DNA of 64,000 bases from an uncultured Clostridia bacterium (GCA_934500705.1 CAKSTI010000001.1:1-64000); one strand, 5' to 3'. Shown: positions 33,409-42,928, numbered from the stretch's first letter. Notes: a model not told the origin generated them from the letters alone. Program-made: numbers and translations.

Positions 33409-33562
33409 TTGCATTTTGTTATAGCTTGTGTTAAAATATTATGCGGTTAATACGCACACATATCGATGAGGCGAAGGGTGCGGAGAAATCCGACATAGTT
33501 TTTCCGTCTTTGTTTCAGTTGAAGTATGTGGAGGGTAAACAATTTTACGGAGGTGTTTTAAT
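33409..33562 (+). promoter_or_regulatory. rpsB promoter and structured 5' leader
   Basis: TTGCAT (33409-33414) and TAAAAT (33432-33437) are 17 nt apart, with TGT before the -10. The roughly 120-nt leader contains a TGCG/CGCA hairpin and CGGA-GAAA-TCCG, a GNRA-capped stem. It ends at the GGAGGTG of rpsB. Such leaders commonly bind S2 or another ribosomal protein for autoregulation; specific identity not established. Confidence 0.6.
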
Positions 33563-34300
33563 ATGTCAGTTATTACTATGAAACAGTTGTTGGAAGCAGG
33601 TGTTCACTTCGGACACCAGACAAGAAGATGGAACCCTAAGATGGCAGAGTACATCTACACGGAGAGAAACGGTATTTATATCATCAATCTTCAAAAGACG
33701 GTTAAGAAAATCGTTGAAGCTTATGATTTTGTAAGAGAAGTTGCCGAGAGCGGCGAGGACATTCTCTTTGTCGGAACCAAAAAGCAGGCTCAAGAGTCAA
33801 TCAAGGAAGAGGCAGAGAGGGTAGGTATGTACTACGTAAATGCAAGATGGCTCGGCGGTATGCTTACAAACTTTAAGACAATTCAGAAGAGAATTGACAG
33901 ACTCAATCAGCTTAAAAAGATGGAGGAGGACGGCACGTTCGACCTTCTTACCAAAAAAGAGGCAACCAAGCTCAAACTTGAAATAGAAAAGCTCGAAAAA
34001 TACCTCGGCGGTATTAAGGATATGAAAAAGCTTCCGGGTGCGCTCTTTGTTGTTGACCCCAGAAAAGAAAAGATTGCGGTTTCAGAGGCTAAAAAGCTCG
34101 GTATCCCGGTTGTTGCAATCGTTGATACCAACTGCGACCCTGACGAAGTTGACTACGTTATCCCCGGTAACGATGACGCTATAAGAGCCGTTAAACTCAT
34201 TGCTTCCACTATGGCAAATGCCGTACTCGAAGGCAAACAGGGAGAGGACGCAATTCCCGTTGAGGAAGAGGCTGAAAAGGCAGAGGCTGACGCTGAATAA
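33563..34300 (+). CDS. rpsB: 30S ribosomal protein S2
   Basis: The 245-residue S2 has the expected N-terminus (VITMKQLLEAGVHFGHQTRRWNPKM) and the central YVNARWLGGMLTNF motif. The C-terminus is an acidic tail rich in Glu and Ala. The GGAGGTG ribosome-binding site is at standard spacing. It is cotranscribed with tsf, 25 nt downstream. Confidence 0.97.
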   Translation: MSVITMKQLLEAGVHFGHQTRRWNPKMAEYIYTERNGIYIINLQKTVKKIVEAYDFVREVAESGEDILFVGTKKQAQESIKEEAERVGMYYVNARWLGGMLTNFKTIQKRIDRLNQLKKMEEDGTFDLLTKKEATKLKLEIEKLEKYLGGIKDMKKLPGALFVVDPRKEKIAVSEAKKLGIPVVAIVDTNCDPDEVDYVIPGNDDAIRAVKLIASTMANAVLEGKQGEDAIPVEEEAEKAEADAE

Positions 34301-34325
34301 TATTTAAAGTGGAGGATATATAGAT

Positions 34326-35237
34326 ATGGCTAACTTTACAGCAAAAGATGTAAAAGATTTGAGAGAGAGAACAGGCTGCGGAATGATGGATTGTAAAAAG
34401 GCCCTCACAGAGTCCGACGGCGATGTTGAAAAAGCAATAGAGTTTTTGAGAGAAAAGGGACTTGCAGCTGCCGCTAAAAAAGCAGGCAGAATTGCTGCTG
34501 AGGGTATCGTTGATACCTATGTAAGCGATGACGGCAAAGTAGGCGCTATTATAGAAGTTAACTCGGAAACCGATTTTGTCGGTAAAAATGCTGATTTCAA
34601 GGCATTTGTCGCAGCTCTTGCAAAGCTTGTTGCGGATAAGTCACCCGCTGACGTTGATGCGCTCTTAAAGCTCGAATATCCCGACAGCACAATGACTGTT
34701 GAGGAAATGCTCCGTGAGAAAATCCTCACAATCGGCGAGAACCTCAATATCAGAAGGTTTGACAGATACGAGGGCAGCGTTGCAACATATATCCACGGCG
34801 GCGGACGTATCGGCGTTATGGTTAACTTCGATACCGATGTAGCAGGCAAGGACGGCTTTGCCGAAGTTGCAAAAGATGTATGTATGCAGATTGCAGCAGT
34901 AAATCCGCAGTACATCTGCCCGGATTGCGTTCCGGCGGAAAGAGTTGAAAAAGAGAAAGAAATTCTCACTCAGCAGGCAATTAACGAGGGCAAGCCGGCA
35001 AACATTGCAGAAAAAATGGTTGCAGGACGTATTAAGAAGTTCTATAAGGAAATCTGCCTTGTTGAGCAGGAATTTGTTAAAGACCCAGACCTTTCGGTTA
35101 AGGCATATGTAGAAGATGCCGCAAAGAAACTCGGCGGCTCGATTAAGATTTCCTCGTTCGTAAGATTTGAAAAGGGCGAAGGTCTTGAAAAGAGAGAGGA
35201 CAACTTTGCAGACGAAGTTGCAAGTATGATAAAATAA
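34326..35237 (+). CDS. tsf: Elongation factor Ts
   Basis: The 303-residue nucleotide exchange factor for EF-Tu has an N-terminal UBA-like domain and the TDFVGKN motif (RTGCGMMDCKKAL; EVNSETDFVGKN). Two core subdomains follow, containing IHGGGRIGVMV. It ends in a clear terminator at 35267-35296, closing the rpsB-tsf transcript. Confidence 0.97.
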   Translation: MANFTAKDVKDLRERTGCGMMDCKKALTESDGDVEKAIEFLREKGLAAAAKKAGRIAAEGIVDTYVSDDGKVGAIIEVNSETDFVGKNADFKAFVAALAKLVADKSPADVDALLKLEYPDSTMTVEEMLREKILTIGENLNIRRFDRYEGSVATYIHGGGRIGVMVNFDTDVAGKDGFAEVAKDVCMQIAAVNPQYICPDCVPAERVEKEKEILTQQAINEGKPANIAEKMVAGRIKKFYKEICLVEQEFVKDPDLSVKAYVEDAAKKLGGSIKISSFVRFEKGEGLEKREDNFADEVASMIK

Positions 35238-35266
35238 CGCAGTTACACTAAGAAAATGTTTTTTCA

Positions 35267-35296
35267 AAAAAAGGAACACCTCAGTGTTCCTTTTTT
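35267..35296 (+). terminator. Terminator after tsf
   Basis: AAAAAAGGAACAC (35267-35279) pairs with GTGTTCCTTTTTT (35284-35296) around a CTCA loop, ending in a T-run: a textbook intrinsic terminator 30 nt after tsf. Confidence 0.9.
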
Positions 35297-35301
35297 GAAA
35301 A

Positions 35302-35345
35302 TTGACAATAAACCAATAATGACCCGTCACTGACGGGCATATAAT
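35302..35345 (+). promoter_or_regulatory. pyrH promoter region with palindrome
   Basis: TTGACA occurs at 35302-35307 and TATAAT at 35340-35345, but they are 32 nt apart. Between them lies a perfect palindrome CCCGTCA-C-TGACGGG (35323-35337), ending 2 nt before the -10. It may be an operator needing an activator, or the true -35 may be weak. The pyrH start follows at 35369. Confidence 0.45.
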
Positions 35346-35368
35346 ATATTGTTTTGGAGGACAGTTTT

Positions 35369-36076
35369 ATGCCGAAGTACAAGCGGATATTGTTAAAAGT
35401 AAGCGGAGAGGCACTTGCCGGTGATAAGCATTTCGGTCTTTGCGAGGAAACAATCGGCGCTATAACCGATAAGATAAAAGAAGCCAAAAATATGGGCGTT
35501 GAGATTGCAGTCGTTGTCGGCGGCGGCAACTTTTGGAGAGGCAGAAGCGGAAAGCAGATGGACAGAACAAGAGCCGACCATATGGGTATGCTTGCAACCG
35601 TTATCAATGCGCTTGCACTTCAAGACGCACTCGAACAAAGAGGTGTTCCCACAAGAGTACAGACGGCAATAGAGATGCGCCAGATTGCGGAGCCGTACAT
35701 CAGAGGCAAGGCAACAAGACATCTCGAAAAGGGCAGAGTGGTTATATTCGGCTGCGGCATAGGCAACCCGTTTTTCTCAACCGATACTACTGCGGCGCTC
35801 AGAGCGGCTGAAATTGATGCGGATATAATTCTGCTCGCCAAGAAGGTTGACGCCGTGTATGACAGCGACCCTAACGAAAACCCGAATGCCGTAAGATTTG
35901 ATAAACTCTCTTACAAAGAAGTTTTAAACAGAGGCCTCGGCGTTATGGACTCCACGGCAACGGCAATGTGTATGGATAACAATATTCCGATAAGGGTGTT
36001 TGGTCTTGACGACCCGCAAAACATTATAAGAGTTTTAAACGGTGAAGAAATAGGCACACTTGTGTCCAATGATTAA
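35369..36076 (+). CDS. pyrH: Uridylate kinase
   Basis: The 235-residue bacterial UMP kinase of the amino-acid-kinase fold makes UDP. Motifs are LLKVSGEALAG, VVGGGNFWRGR, DHMGMLATVINALAL and the C-terminal RVFGLDDPQNIIRVL. ATG 35369 follows GGAGG. It leads the pyrH-frr-uppS-cdsA-dxr-rseP series conserved in Firmicutes. Confidence 0.96.
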   Translation: MPKYKRILLKVSGEALAGDKHFGLCEETIGAITDKIKEAKNMGVEIAVVVGGGNFWRGRSGKQMDRTRADHMGMLATVINALALQDALEQRGVPTRVQTAIEMRQIAEPYIRGKATRHLEKGRVVIFGCGIGNPFFSTDTTAALRAAEIDADIILLAKKVDAVYDSDPNENPNAVRFDKLSYKEVLNRGLGVMDSTATAMCMDNNIPIRVFGLDDPQNIIRVLNGEEIGTLVSND

Positions 36077-36098
36077 TAATTAATGGGAGGGTACAATT

Positions 36099-36653
36099 AT
36101 GGCAGGTGAACTTAAAGTTTTTGAAGAAAAAATGAAAAAAACCATTTCCGTTCTCGAAAGCGAAATGAAAGCCGTGAGAGCAGGCCGTGCAAATCCGGCT
36201 ATATTGGATAAGGTTACGGTTGAGTATTACGGTGCTCCCTCGCCGCTCACGCAGATTGCAAACGTCAGCGTGCCCGATGCGAGAACTATTATGGTTCAGC
36301 CGTGGGACGCATCAATTCTTTCGGACATTGAAAAGGCAATACTTAAATCCGACATCGGCATCACTCCGAACAACGACGGAAAATCCATAAGACTTAATTT
36401 TCCGCCTCTTACCGAGGAGAGGAGAAAAGAGCTTGTTAAGGGTATACACAAAACAGGTGAGGAGTCAAAGGTTGCCGTGCGTTCAATCAGACGTGACGCA
36501 ATGGAGAGCGCAAAGAACGCAAAGAAAAACGGCGACATAACCGAGGACGACGTTAAAAATCTTGAAAAAGATATACAGAAACTCACAGATAACTACGTTA
36601 AAGACATTGACAGCATAATTGCCGCAAAGGAAAAAGAAATCCTCGAAGTTTGA
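36099..36653 (+). CDS. frr: Ribosome recycling factor
   Basis: The 184-residue factor splits post-termination ribosomes with EF-G. Family marks are VRAGRANPAILDKVTVEYYG, IANVSVPDARTIMVQPWD and the basic C-terminal helices. It starts 22 nt after pyrH behind GGGAGGG. Length is standard. Confidence 0.97.
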   Translation: MAGELKVFEEKMKKTISVLESEMKAVRAGRANPAILDKVTVEYYGAPSPLTQIANVSVPDARTIMVQPWDASILSDIEKAILKSDIGITPNNDGKSIRLNFPPLTEERRKELVKGIHKTGEESKVAVRSIRRDAMESAKNAKKNGDITEDDVKNLEKDIQKLTDNYVKDIDSIIAAKEKEILEV

Positions 36654-36669
36654 TTTGTGGGGTAGACGT

Positions 36670-37413
36670 ATGTTTTTTAACAGAAAAAAGAAAATTGCCG
36701 CCGAGGTTGACTATGAAAATCTGCCGACTCACATCGGCATAATTATGGACGGTAACGGCAGATGGGCAAAAAAGCGTGGTTTGCCACGCAGTGCCGGGCA
36801 CAGAGCCGGTGCAAGAACTCTCGAAAAAATCACGAGATTTGCAGGAAAAATAGGCATCAAGTACGTTACTTTCTATGCCTTTTCCACCGAGAATTGGAGA
36901 CGCCCTTCCGACGAGGTTGACGCACTTATGAAACTAATGGTTGTCTACCTTGACGATTACAAAAGGCTTATCGGCGACGAGGACATAAGAATACGTTTTA
37001 TCGGCACAAAAGAAGGTCTTTCGGAAGAAATCAAGCAGAAAATTGACATTGTCGAAAACGCCACAAAGGATAACAGTAATATTACAATGAATATTGCCTT
37101 AAATTACGGCGGCCGTGAGGAGATTGTCCACGCAGTGCGCAGCATTTGCAAAGAGGTTTCGGACGGAACGCTTAAAATTGAGGATATAGACGAAAAGCAA
37201 CTGAGCGATCATATGTATACTTACTATATGCCCGACCCGGATTTTATTATCAGACCGAGCGGCGAACTTCGTTTGAGCAACTTCCTTATGTGGCAGAGCG
37301 CATACAGCGAATTTTGGTTCTCGGATATTAACTGGCCCGACTTTACGGGCGATGACCTTTTGAGTGCCATTGCGGATTATCAAAGGAGAAACAGACGATA
37401 CGGAGGTGTTTGA
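36670..37413 (+). CDS. uppS: Undecaprenyl diphosphate synthase
   Basis: The 247-residue cis-prenyltransferase makes the C55 carrier of cell-wall synthesis. The catalytic Asp is in IIMDGNGRWAKKRG; further motifs are TFYAFSTENWRRP and DFIIRPSGELRLSNFLMWQSAYSE. ATG 36670 is chosen after GTGGGG. Upstream in-frame codons overlap frr and lack an RBS. Its stop is 1 nt before the cdsA start. Confidence 0.96.
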   Translation: MFFNRKKKIAAEVDYENLPTHIGIIMDGNGRWAKKRGLPRSAGHRAGARTLEKITRFAGKIGIKYVTFYAFSTENWRRPSDEVDALMKLMVVYLDDYKRLIGDEDIRIRFIGTKEGLSEEIKQKIDIVENATKDNSNITMNIALNYGGREEIVHAVRSICKEVSDGTLKIEDIDEKQLSDHMYTYYMPDPDFIIRPSGELRLSNFLMWQSAYSEFWFSDINWPDFTGDDLLSAIADYQRRNRRYGGV

Positions 37414-37414
37414 T

Positions 37415-38233
37415 TTGCTCAAACAGCGAATAACAGTCGGAGTGATAGGTGCGGTTTTTGCCGTTCTGGTGCTCTGCCTTGGAGTCAAGTTTGTAGCAGC
37501 AGCCGTGGCGCTTGTTGCGCTTATTGGTCTGAGCGAGATATACTCGGCTGTCGGACTTTTAAAGACACAAAATAAACTTTGCGTCTTTGGCTACATATAT
37601 ACCGCAGCGGTATTTGTGATAGTTACAATATCGTCACGTCCGGCATTTGCGCTCGGCATTTTGTCGTGCATTTACGGCATTGGGCTTTTGGTGTATATGA
37701 TATTTAATCATAATGTTGTGGGATTTGCGGAAGTTTCGGAGTTGTTTTTTTCAACATCGTATGTAACCGTACTTCTTGCGCATATCGTTATTTTGCGCAA
37801 AGAAACGCTCGGAAATTACTTTATCTGGATTGTGTTTATAACTGCGTGGCTTTCGGACACTATGGCGTTTGCCGTGGGACGCAGATTTGGCAGAAACAAA
37901 CTTCTGCCGGAAGTCAGCCCCAAAAAGACGGTTGAAGGCGCACTCGGCGGTCTTGCCGGTTCAGTGCTGTTTAATCTCATATTCGGAGTGATTTGCTCGT
38001 CGTTTTTCGGACGTTCCGTTTATTATATGCAGTTAATTTTGCTGGCACTTGTTGCCGGCGCAATGTCACAGCTCGGTGACCTTGCGGCTTCCTGCATAAA
38101 GAGAGAACACGGCATTAAGGATTTCAGCAATCTGCTTCCGGGTCACGGCGGTATTCTCGACAGGTTTGACTCCGTGCTCTTTGTAGCGCCGGTTGTTTAC
38201 TATTTTGTTGTGATTTTCTCGGTTATTGCATAG
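37415..38233 (+). CDS. cdsA: Phosphatidate cytidylyltransferase
   Basis: The 272-residue polytopic membrane enzyme makes CDP-diacylglycerol. The C-terminal CTP_transf_1 signature SQLGDLAASCIKREHGIKDFSN...HGGILDRFDS is complete. TTG 37415 lies 8 nt after GGAGG; longer in-frame readings run inside uppS. It is followed by dxr after 11 nt. Confidence 0.94.
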   Translation: MLKQRITVGVIGAVFAVLVLCLGVKFVAAAVALVALIGLSEIYSAVGLLKTQNKLCVFGYIYTAAVFVIVTISSRPAFALGILSCIYGIGLLVYMIFNHNVVGFAEVSELFFSTSYVTVLLAHIVILRKETLGNYFIWIVFITAWLSDTMAFAVGRRFGRNKLLPEVSPKKTVEGALGGLAGSVLFNLIFGVICSSFFGRSVYYMQLILLALVAGAMSQLGDLAASCIKREHGIKDFSNLLPGHGGILDRFDSVLFVAPVVYYFVVIFSVIA

Positions 38234-38244
38234 GAGTTTGACAT

Positions 38245-39396
38245 ATGAAAAACATTGCAATTTTAGGTTCCACCGGTTCAATAGGAACACAGGCTCTCGA
38301 CGTTGCCTCGGCGGACAGCGGTATTAACATCGTTGCACTCTCCGCCAATTCCAATGTCGGATTGCTCGAAATGCAGGCAAGAAAGTTTAAACCCCATACC
38401 GTCTGCATTTGCGATAAGACGAAGTATAACGACCTTAAATCGGCTCTTGCCGATACTGATACCGAGGTCATAGCCGGTGAGGACTCGCTCAGTGAGATAT
38501 CGTGCCACAAGGACGCAGATATGACGCTTACTTCCGTTGTCGGCAATGTCGGTCTTGTGCCCACGATTGACGCTATAAAGGCTAAAAAGCGAATACTTCT
38601 TGCCAACAAGGAAACACTTGTAACCGGCGGCGAAATTATCATTCCGCTTGCCAAGGATAACGGCGTTGAGATAGTTCCCGTTGACAGCGAGCACTGCGCA
38701 GTTTTCCAGTGTTTGCAAGGCTCGGATTGCAATGACGTGAGCAAGATTCTGCTTACCTGCTCCGGCGGTCCGTTTTTCGGCAAAAAAAGCGCAGAGCTTG
38801 AAGGCGTAAGCGTGGAGCAGACGCTAAATCACCCCAAGTGGTCTATGGGCGCAAAAATCACCGTTGACAGCGCAACTCTTATGAATAAGGGATTGGAAGT
38901 CATCGAGGCAAAATGGCTTTTCGGAGTTGATATTGACGACGTAGAGGTGTATATACACAGACAGAGTATTGTTCATTCGATGGTTGAGTTTGTCGACGGC
39001 TCTGTTCTTGCCCAGCTCGGCGTTGCGGATATGCGCCTGCCGATTAGCTACGCAATAAATTACCCCGAACGCAAAGTATCGTTAGCCAAACGGCTTAATC
39101 TCTTTGAAGTGGGTACTCTTACATTTGAAAAAACTGATTACGATACGTTCAAATGCCTTTCGCTTGCGATAAAGGCATCAAAAGCGGGCGGCGTGATGCC
39201 GGCGGCAATGAACGGCGCAAACGAGGTTGCCGTGGCGGCGTTTCTTGGCAAAAAGATAGGATTTAACGACATTGCAAGGGTGGTTTCCGATACAATGGAG
39301 CACACCGAAAACGAAAAAATATCGGTTTCATCTGTGCTCAAAGCGGATAAAGCGGCACGGCAATACGCCGAAAATCTTGTAGACAGCCTTAATTGA
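38245..39396 (+). CDS. dxr: 1-deoxy-D-xylulose 5-phosphate reductoisomerase
   Basis: The 383-residue enzyme of the MEP isoprenoid pathway has NADPH motif ILGSTGSIGTQAL. Metal and substrate segments are ANKETLVTGG, PVDSEHCAVFQCLQG, LTCSGGPFFG, NHPKWSMGAKITVDSATLMNKGLE and MPAAMNGANEVAVAAFL. It supplies precursors for UppS encoded just upstream. ATG 38245 follows AGGAG. Confidence 0.97.
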   Translation: MKNIAILGSTGSIGTQALDVASADSGINIVALSANSNVGLLEMQARKFKPHTVCICDKTKYNDLKSALADTDTEVIAGEDSLSEISCHKDADMTLTSVVGNVGLVPTIDAIKAKKRILLANKETLVTGGEIIIPLAKDNGVEIVPVDSEHCAVFQCLQGSDCNDVSKILLTCSGGPFFGKKSAELEGVSVEQTLNHPKWSMGAKITVDSATLMNKGLEVIEAKWLFGVDIDDVEVYIHRQSIVHSMVEFVDGSVLAQLGVADMRLPISYAINYPERKVSLAKRLNLFEVGTLTFEKTDYDTFKCLSLAIKASKAGGVMPAAMNGANEVAVAAFLGKKIGFNDIARVVSDTMEHTENEKISVSSVLKADKAARQYAENLVDSLN

Positions 39397-39428
39397 TTTT
39401 TTCTGCTTTGTTGAAAGGATATGTAAAT

Positions 39429-40448
39429 ATGCTTACTGCAATATATACTGTTTTGGTTTTTTGCATAATCATTGCAATTCACGAATTCGGTCACTTTTTC
39501 GCCGCAAAGCTGTGCGGTGTTACGGTGCACGAGTTTTCGATAGGTATGGGGCCGAAGGTTGCCGGATTTTCCAAAAACGGCACCGATTACAGCATAAGAA
39601 TACTGCCGTTCGGCGGATTTGTAAAGCTCGAGGGTGAGGACGGTGAGTCCGATGACCCAAATGCCTTTGGTAATAAAAGCGCTTGGAGAAGGCTCTTGAT
39701 ACTCGCTGCCGGTGCTTTTATGAACTTACTGCTCGGTTTTGTGATTTTTATAGTAATTTTCTGCTTTTCAAAGGGTTTTTCGTCAAACATTGTCGGTACA
39801 GTTATATCCGGCAGTGCCTTTGAGGACGCCGGGGTTGAAAGCGGCGACCGCATCGTGTATATGGAGGGCAAACATTACAGAACGTCGGTAAAAGACTATA
39901 ACGACATTAATTACTTTATATACAAAAACGGCGGCAATTCGGCGACAATCACTTTTAAAAGCGGAAACGATACGGTTAAAAAGGCGATAACGCCCAAATA
40001 CGTCGAAAGCGAAAAGCGGACAATGTTCGGCTTTGCACCCGAAGTTCTCAAACCCTCACCGCTGAGGGTTGTCGGCTCGGCGTACAGAATGAGCATTTTT
40101 GTCGTAAAGGTTGTCATTTCGTCGTTTGTTGACCTTATCAAAGGCGCTGTGAGTATGTCGGAAATGAGCGGGCCTGTTGGCATAGTGAACGAAATCGGAA
40201 CAGCGGCAAAGAGCGGCGTGCGGGATGTTTTGTACCTTGCGGCGCTTATAAGCATAAACCTGGGCGTGTTTAACCTGTTCCCGATACCTGCACTTGACGG
40301 CGGCAGAATATTGTTTGTACTTATAGAGCTTGTCCGCCGCAAACCGGTAAACCATGAACGTGAGGGGCTTATACACCTTGTTGGATTTGCATTGCTGTTA
40401 GCACTTATGGCAGTGATAACCTATGCGGACATAAGAAAACTGTTGTAG
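39429..40448 (+). CDS. rseP: Site-2 protease RseP/RasP family
   Basis: The 339-residue intramembrane zinc metalloprotease has HExxH in IAIHEFGHFFAAK within TM1, a PDZ domain (about 120-190, SAFEDAGVESGDRIVYMEG), and the second active-site motif NLFPIPALDGGRI. It cleaves membrane-embedded anti-sigma factors or signal-peptide remnants. ATG 39429 is after GAAAGGA. It ends the conserved housekeeping run. Confidence 0.95.
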   Translation: MLTAIYTVLVFCIIIAIHEFGHFFAAKLCGVTVHEFSIGMGPKVAGFSKNGTDYSIRILPFGGFVKLEGEDGESDDPNAFGNKSAWRRLLILAAGAFMNLLLGFVIFIVIFCFSKGFSSNIVGTVISGSAFEDAGVESGDRIVYMEGKHYRTSVKDYNDINYFIYKNGGNSATITFKSGNDTVKKAITPKYVESEKRTMFGFAPEVLKPSPLRVVGSAYRMSIFVVKVVISSFVDLIKGAVSMSEMSGPVGIVNEIGTAAKSGVRDVLYLAALISINLGVFNLFPIPALDGGRILFVLIELVRRKPVNHEREGLIHLVGFALLLALMAVITYADIRKLL

Positions 40449-40481
40449 CACTGCGGCAGTTTGTAACATACGGAGGATAAA

Positions 40482-41054
40482 ATGAAATTACTTGAAGAAA
40501 GAATTATAAAGGACGGAATTGTTAAAGGAAAAGATATTCTCAAAGTCGACAGCTTTTTGAACCACCAGATAGACGTGCACCTTCTCGGAGAAATGGGCAA
40601 GGAGTTCAAACGCATATTTGACGGCTGCGGAATTAATAAAATCCTGACTATCGAGTCGTCCGGTATAGGCATCGCTTGTATGACCGCACAGGTGTTCGAC
40701 GTTCCCGTTGTGTTTGCCAAAAAGGGCAAAAGCCTTAATATTGATGAGGTTTATACATCAAAGGTTGAGTCGTTTACACACGGCAAGGTTTATGATGTTA
40801 TGGTTGATAAAAAGTATTTAAACAGTGATGATAACGTTCTCATCATTGATGACTTTCTTGCAAACGGAAAGGCGCTTATCGGTCTTTCGGAAATTGTTAA
40901 GATGTCGGGAGCACATCTTGCAGGCGCCGGTATTGCAATAGAAAAAGGCTTTCAGCCCGGCGGAAGGATAATAAGGGATATGGGGATACGTGTGGAGTCC
41001 CTTGCCATTGTTGAGAGTATGGACGAAAACGACGGAATAGTTTTTAGAAACTAA
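40482..41054 (+). CDS. xpt: Xanthine phosphoribosyltransferase
   Basis: The 190-residue purine salvage enzyme converts xanthine to XMP. The PRPP-binding motif VLIIDDFLANGKAL and the N-terminal LEERIIKDGIVKGKDILKVDSFLNHQ are diagnostic. It starts 33 nt after rseP behind CGGAGG. No purine riboswitch fits in the short gap, unlike B. subtilis xpt-pbuX. Confidence 0.94.
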   Translation: MKLLEERIIKDGIVKGKDILKVDSFLNHQIDVHLLGEMGKEFKRIFDGCGINKILTIESSGIGIACMTAQVFDVPVVFAKKGKSLNIDEVYTSKVESFTHGKVYDVMVDKKYLNSDDNVLIIDDFLANGKALIGLSEIVKMSGAHLAGAGIAIEKGFQPGGRIIRDMGIRVESLAIVESMDENDGIVFRN

Positions 41055-41215
41055 GTATTCTGAATAAATTTTAAAATAGGTTTTATAATAATTAAAAGAA
41101 AAATTATGGTAGTTTTAAATTGTATAGCATTATTTTAATTTGACATATGTCCGCTCACTTGCGGATTTAATATACGAAATGAAAACAACGCATACATTAG
41201 AAATGGAGGCTAATT

Positions 41216-42880
41216 GTGGCAAAAAAATCAAAATTGAAAATTATTCCTCTCGGCGGTCTTGACGAAATCGGAAAAAATATGACCGTCATAGAGTACGGAA
41301 ACGATATGATAATCATTGATTGCGGAATGGCGTTTCCCGATGAGGAACTTTTGGGTATTGATGTTGTAATACCTGACTTTTCCTATGTAATAAAAAATAA
41401 AGAAAAACTCCGTGGAGTTGTTCTTACTCACGGTCACGAGGATCACATCGGCGGTCTGCCGTACTTTTTAAAGGAGCTTAAAACACCGGTCTACGGTACA
41501 AACCTCACTCTCGGTCTGGTTCAGAACAAGCTCAAAGAGCATAATCTCCTTTCAAGCTCAAAGCTCAAAATCGTTTTTCCGGGAGATACCATAAAGCTCG
41601 GCGTGTTCACGGTAGAGTTTATCCGCTCGAACCACTCGATTGCAGATGCCGTGGCTCTTGCAATTCACACACCGCTCGGAGTGCTTGTCCACACCGGAGA
41701 TTTTAAGATTGATACTACTCCCATAGAGGGAGAAATGATTGACCTTGCACGCTTCGGCGAGCTTGGCAAAAAGGGCGTTCTTGCTCTTATGAGCGACAGC
41801 ACCAATGCAGAGCGTGAAGGCTTTACGATGTCGGAACGCCTTGTCGGAAATACACTTGAAAACGTTTTTAAATCCACCAAGCGCCGCATAATAGTTGCAA
41901 CCTTTGCATCTAATGTGCACCGTGTCCAGCAGATAATAAACGCCGCACACGATAACGGCAGAAAGGTTGCTGTTTCCGGCCGCAGTATGCTCAATCTCAT
42001 AGACGTTGCATCTAACCTTGGATATTTAAAGCTGTATAACGACATTCTCATAGACATTGACAACATAAAGAGGTATCAGCCTCACCAGCTTGTTATAATA
42101 ACCACCGGCAGTCAGGGCGAGCCAATGAGCGCACTGTACCGTATGGCATATAACGATCACAGAAAGGTTGAAATAACGGCAAATGACCTGGTTGTTGTGT
42201 CCGCCAACCCCATTCCCGGTAACGAAAAGCTCGTGTCCAACGTGGTAAATGAGCTTACCAAAAAAGGCGCTGAGGTTATTCACGACAGAGCGGCTCACGT
42301 TCACGTGTCCGGTCACGCAAGCCAGGAAGAACTCAAAATGATACTTGCTCTTACAAAACCCAAGTACTTTATTCCGGTTCACGGCGAGTACAAGCACCTT
42401 AAAAAGCACGCCGACTTAGGCGCACTTATGGGTATAAACAAGAAAAATATATTTATTCTCGAAAACGGCCGTGTGCTCGAAATCACTCACAACAGCGCAA
42501 AGGCAACCGAAACCGTACAGTCCGGCAGAGTATTTGTAGACGGACTCGGCGTCGGAGATGTAGGTAACATTGTTTTGAGGGACAGAAAGCACCTCGCCGA
42601 GGACGGACTCATTGTTGTTGTCGTTACAATTTCGGCAGAGAGCGGACTTGTGGTTGCCGGTCCGGACATTATCTCACGTGGATTTGTGTATGTGAGGGAG
42701 TCGGAAAGCCTTATGGAAGAGGTTCGTTCAATAGCCAAGGATTGCCTTGACACGTGCGAAAAGAACCATATCCGTGATTGGAACAGCATCAAGACTAATA
42801 TCAAGAGCAAAATATCGGAACAGCTGTACCACAAGACCAAGCGCAAGCCGATGATTTTGCCCGTAATTATGGAAGTATAA
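41216..42880 (+). CDS. rnj: Ribonuclease J
   Basis: The 554-residue metallo-beta-lactamase/beta-CASP ribonuclease degrades and matures RNA. Zinc motif LTHGHEDHIGG and further ligands (HTGDFKID, MSDSTNAEREG) are visible. Beta-CASP elements TGSQGEP, HVSGHA and HGEY follow. Start GTG 41216 follows GGAGG. The preceding 161-bp gap holds a TTGACA at 41140 and a small TCCGC/GCGGA stem but no confident -10. A terminator lies 19 nt after the stop. Confidence 0.95.
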   Translation: MAKKSKLKIIPLGGLDEIGKNMTVIEYGNDMIIIDCGMAFPDEELLGIDVVIPDFSYVIKNKEKLRGVVLTHGHEDHIGGLPYFLKELKTPVYGTNLTLGLVQNKLKEHNLLSSSKLKIVFPGDTIKLGVFTVEFIRSNHSIADAVALAIHTPLGVLVHTGDFKIDTTPIEGEMIDLARFGELGKKGVLALMSDSTNAEREGFTMSERLVGNTLENVFKSTKRRIIVATFASNVHRVQQIINAAHDNGRKVAVSGRSMLNLIDVASNLGYLKLYNDILIDIDNIKRYQPHQLVIITTGSQGEPMSALYRMAYNDHRKVEITANDLVVVSANPIPGNEKLVSNVVNELTKKGAEVIHDRAAHVHVSGHASQEELKMILALTKPKYFIPVHGEYKHLKKHADLGALMGINKKNIFILENGRVLEITHNSAKATETVQSGRVFVDGLGVGDVGNIVLRDRKHLAEDGLIVVVVTISAESGLVVAGPDIISRGFVYVRESESLMEEVRSIAKDCLDTCEKNHIRDWNSIKTNIKSKISEQLYHKTKRKPMILPVIMEV

Positions 42881-42898
42881 GATAAAAATCACATCATC

Positions 42899-42928
42899 AG
42901 ACAGTCACCGTAAGGCGGCTGTCTTTTT
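42899..42928 (+). terminator. Terminator after rnj
   Basis: AGACAG (42899-42904) pairs with CTGTCT (42919-42924), with inner CC/GG pairs and a GTAA loop, followed by a T-run. Confidence 0.8.

Noticed and set aside
40449..40481. Purine riboswitch before xpt
   Set aside because: Only 33 nt separate rseP and xpt, far too short for the aptamer, and no consensus is present.
41137..41175. Promoter of rnj at TTGACA 41140
   Set aside because: No -10 hexamer lies 16-18 nt downstream; the nearest TAATAT is 22 nt away, so it was not called.
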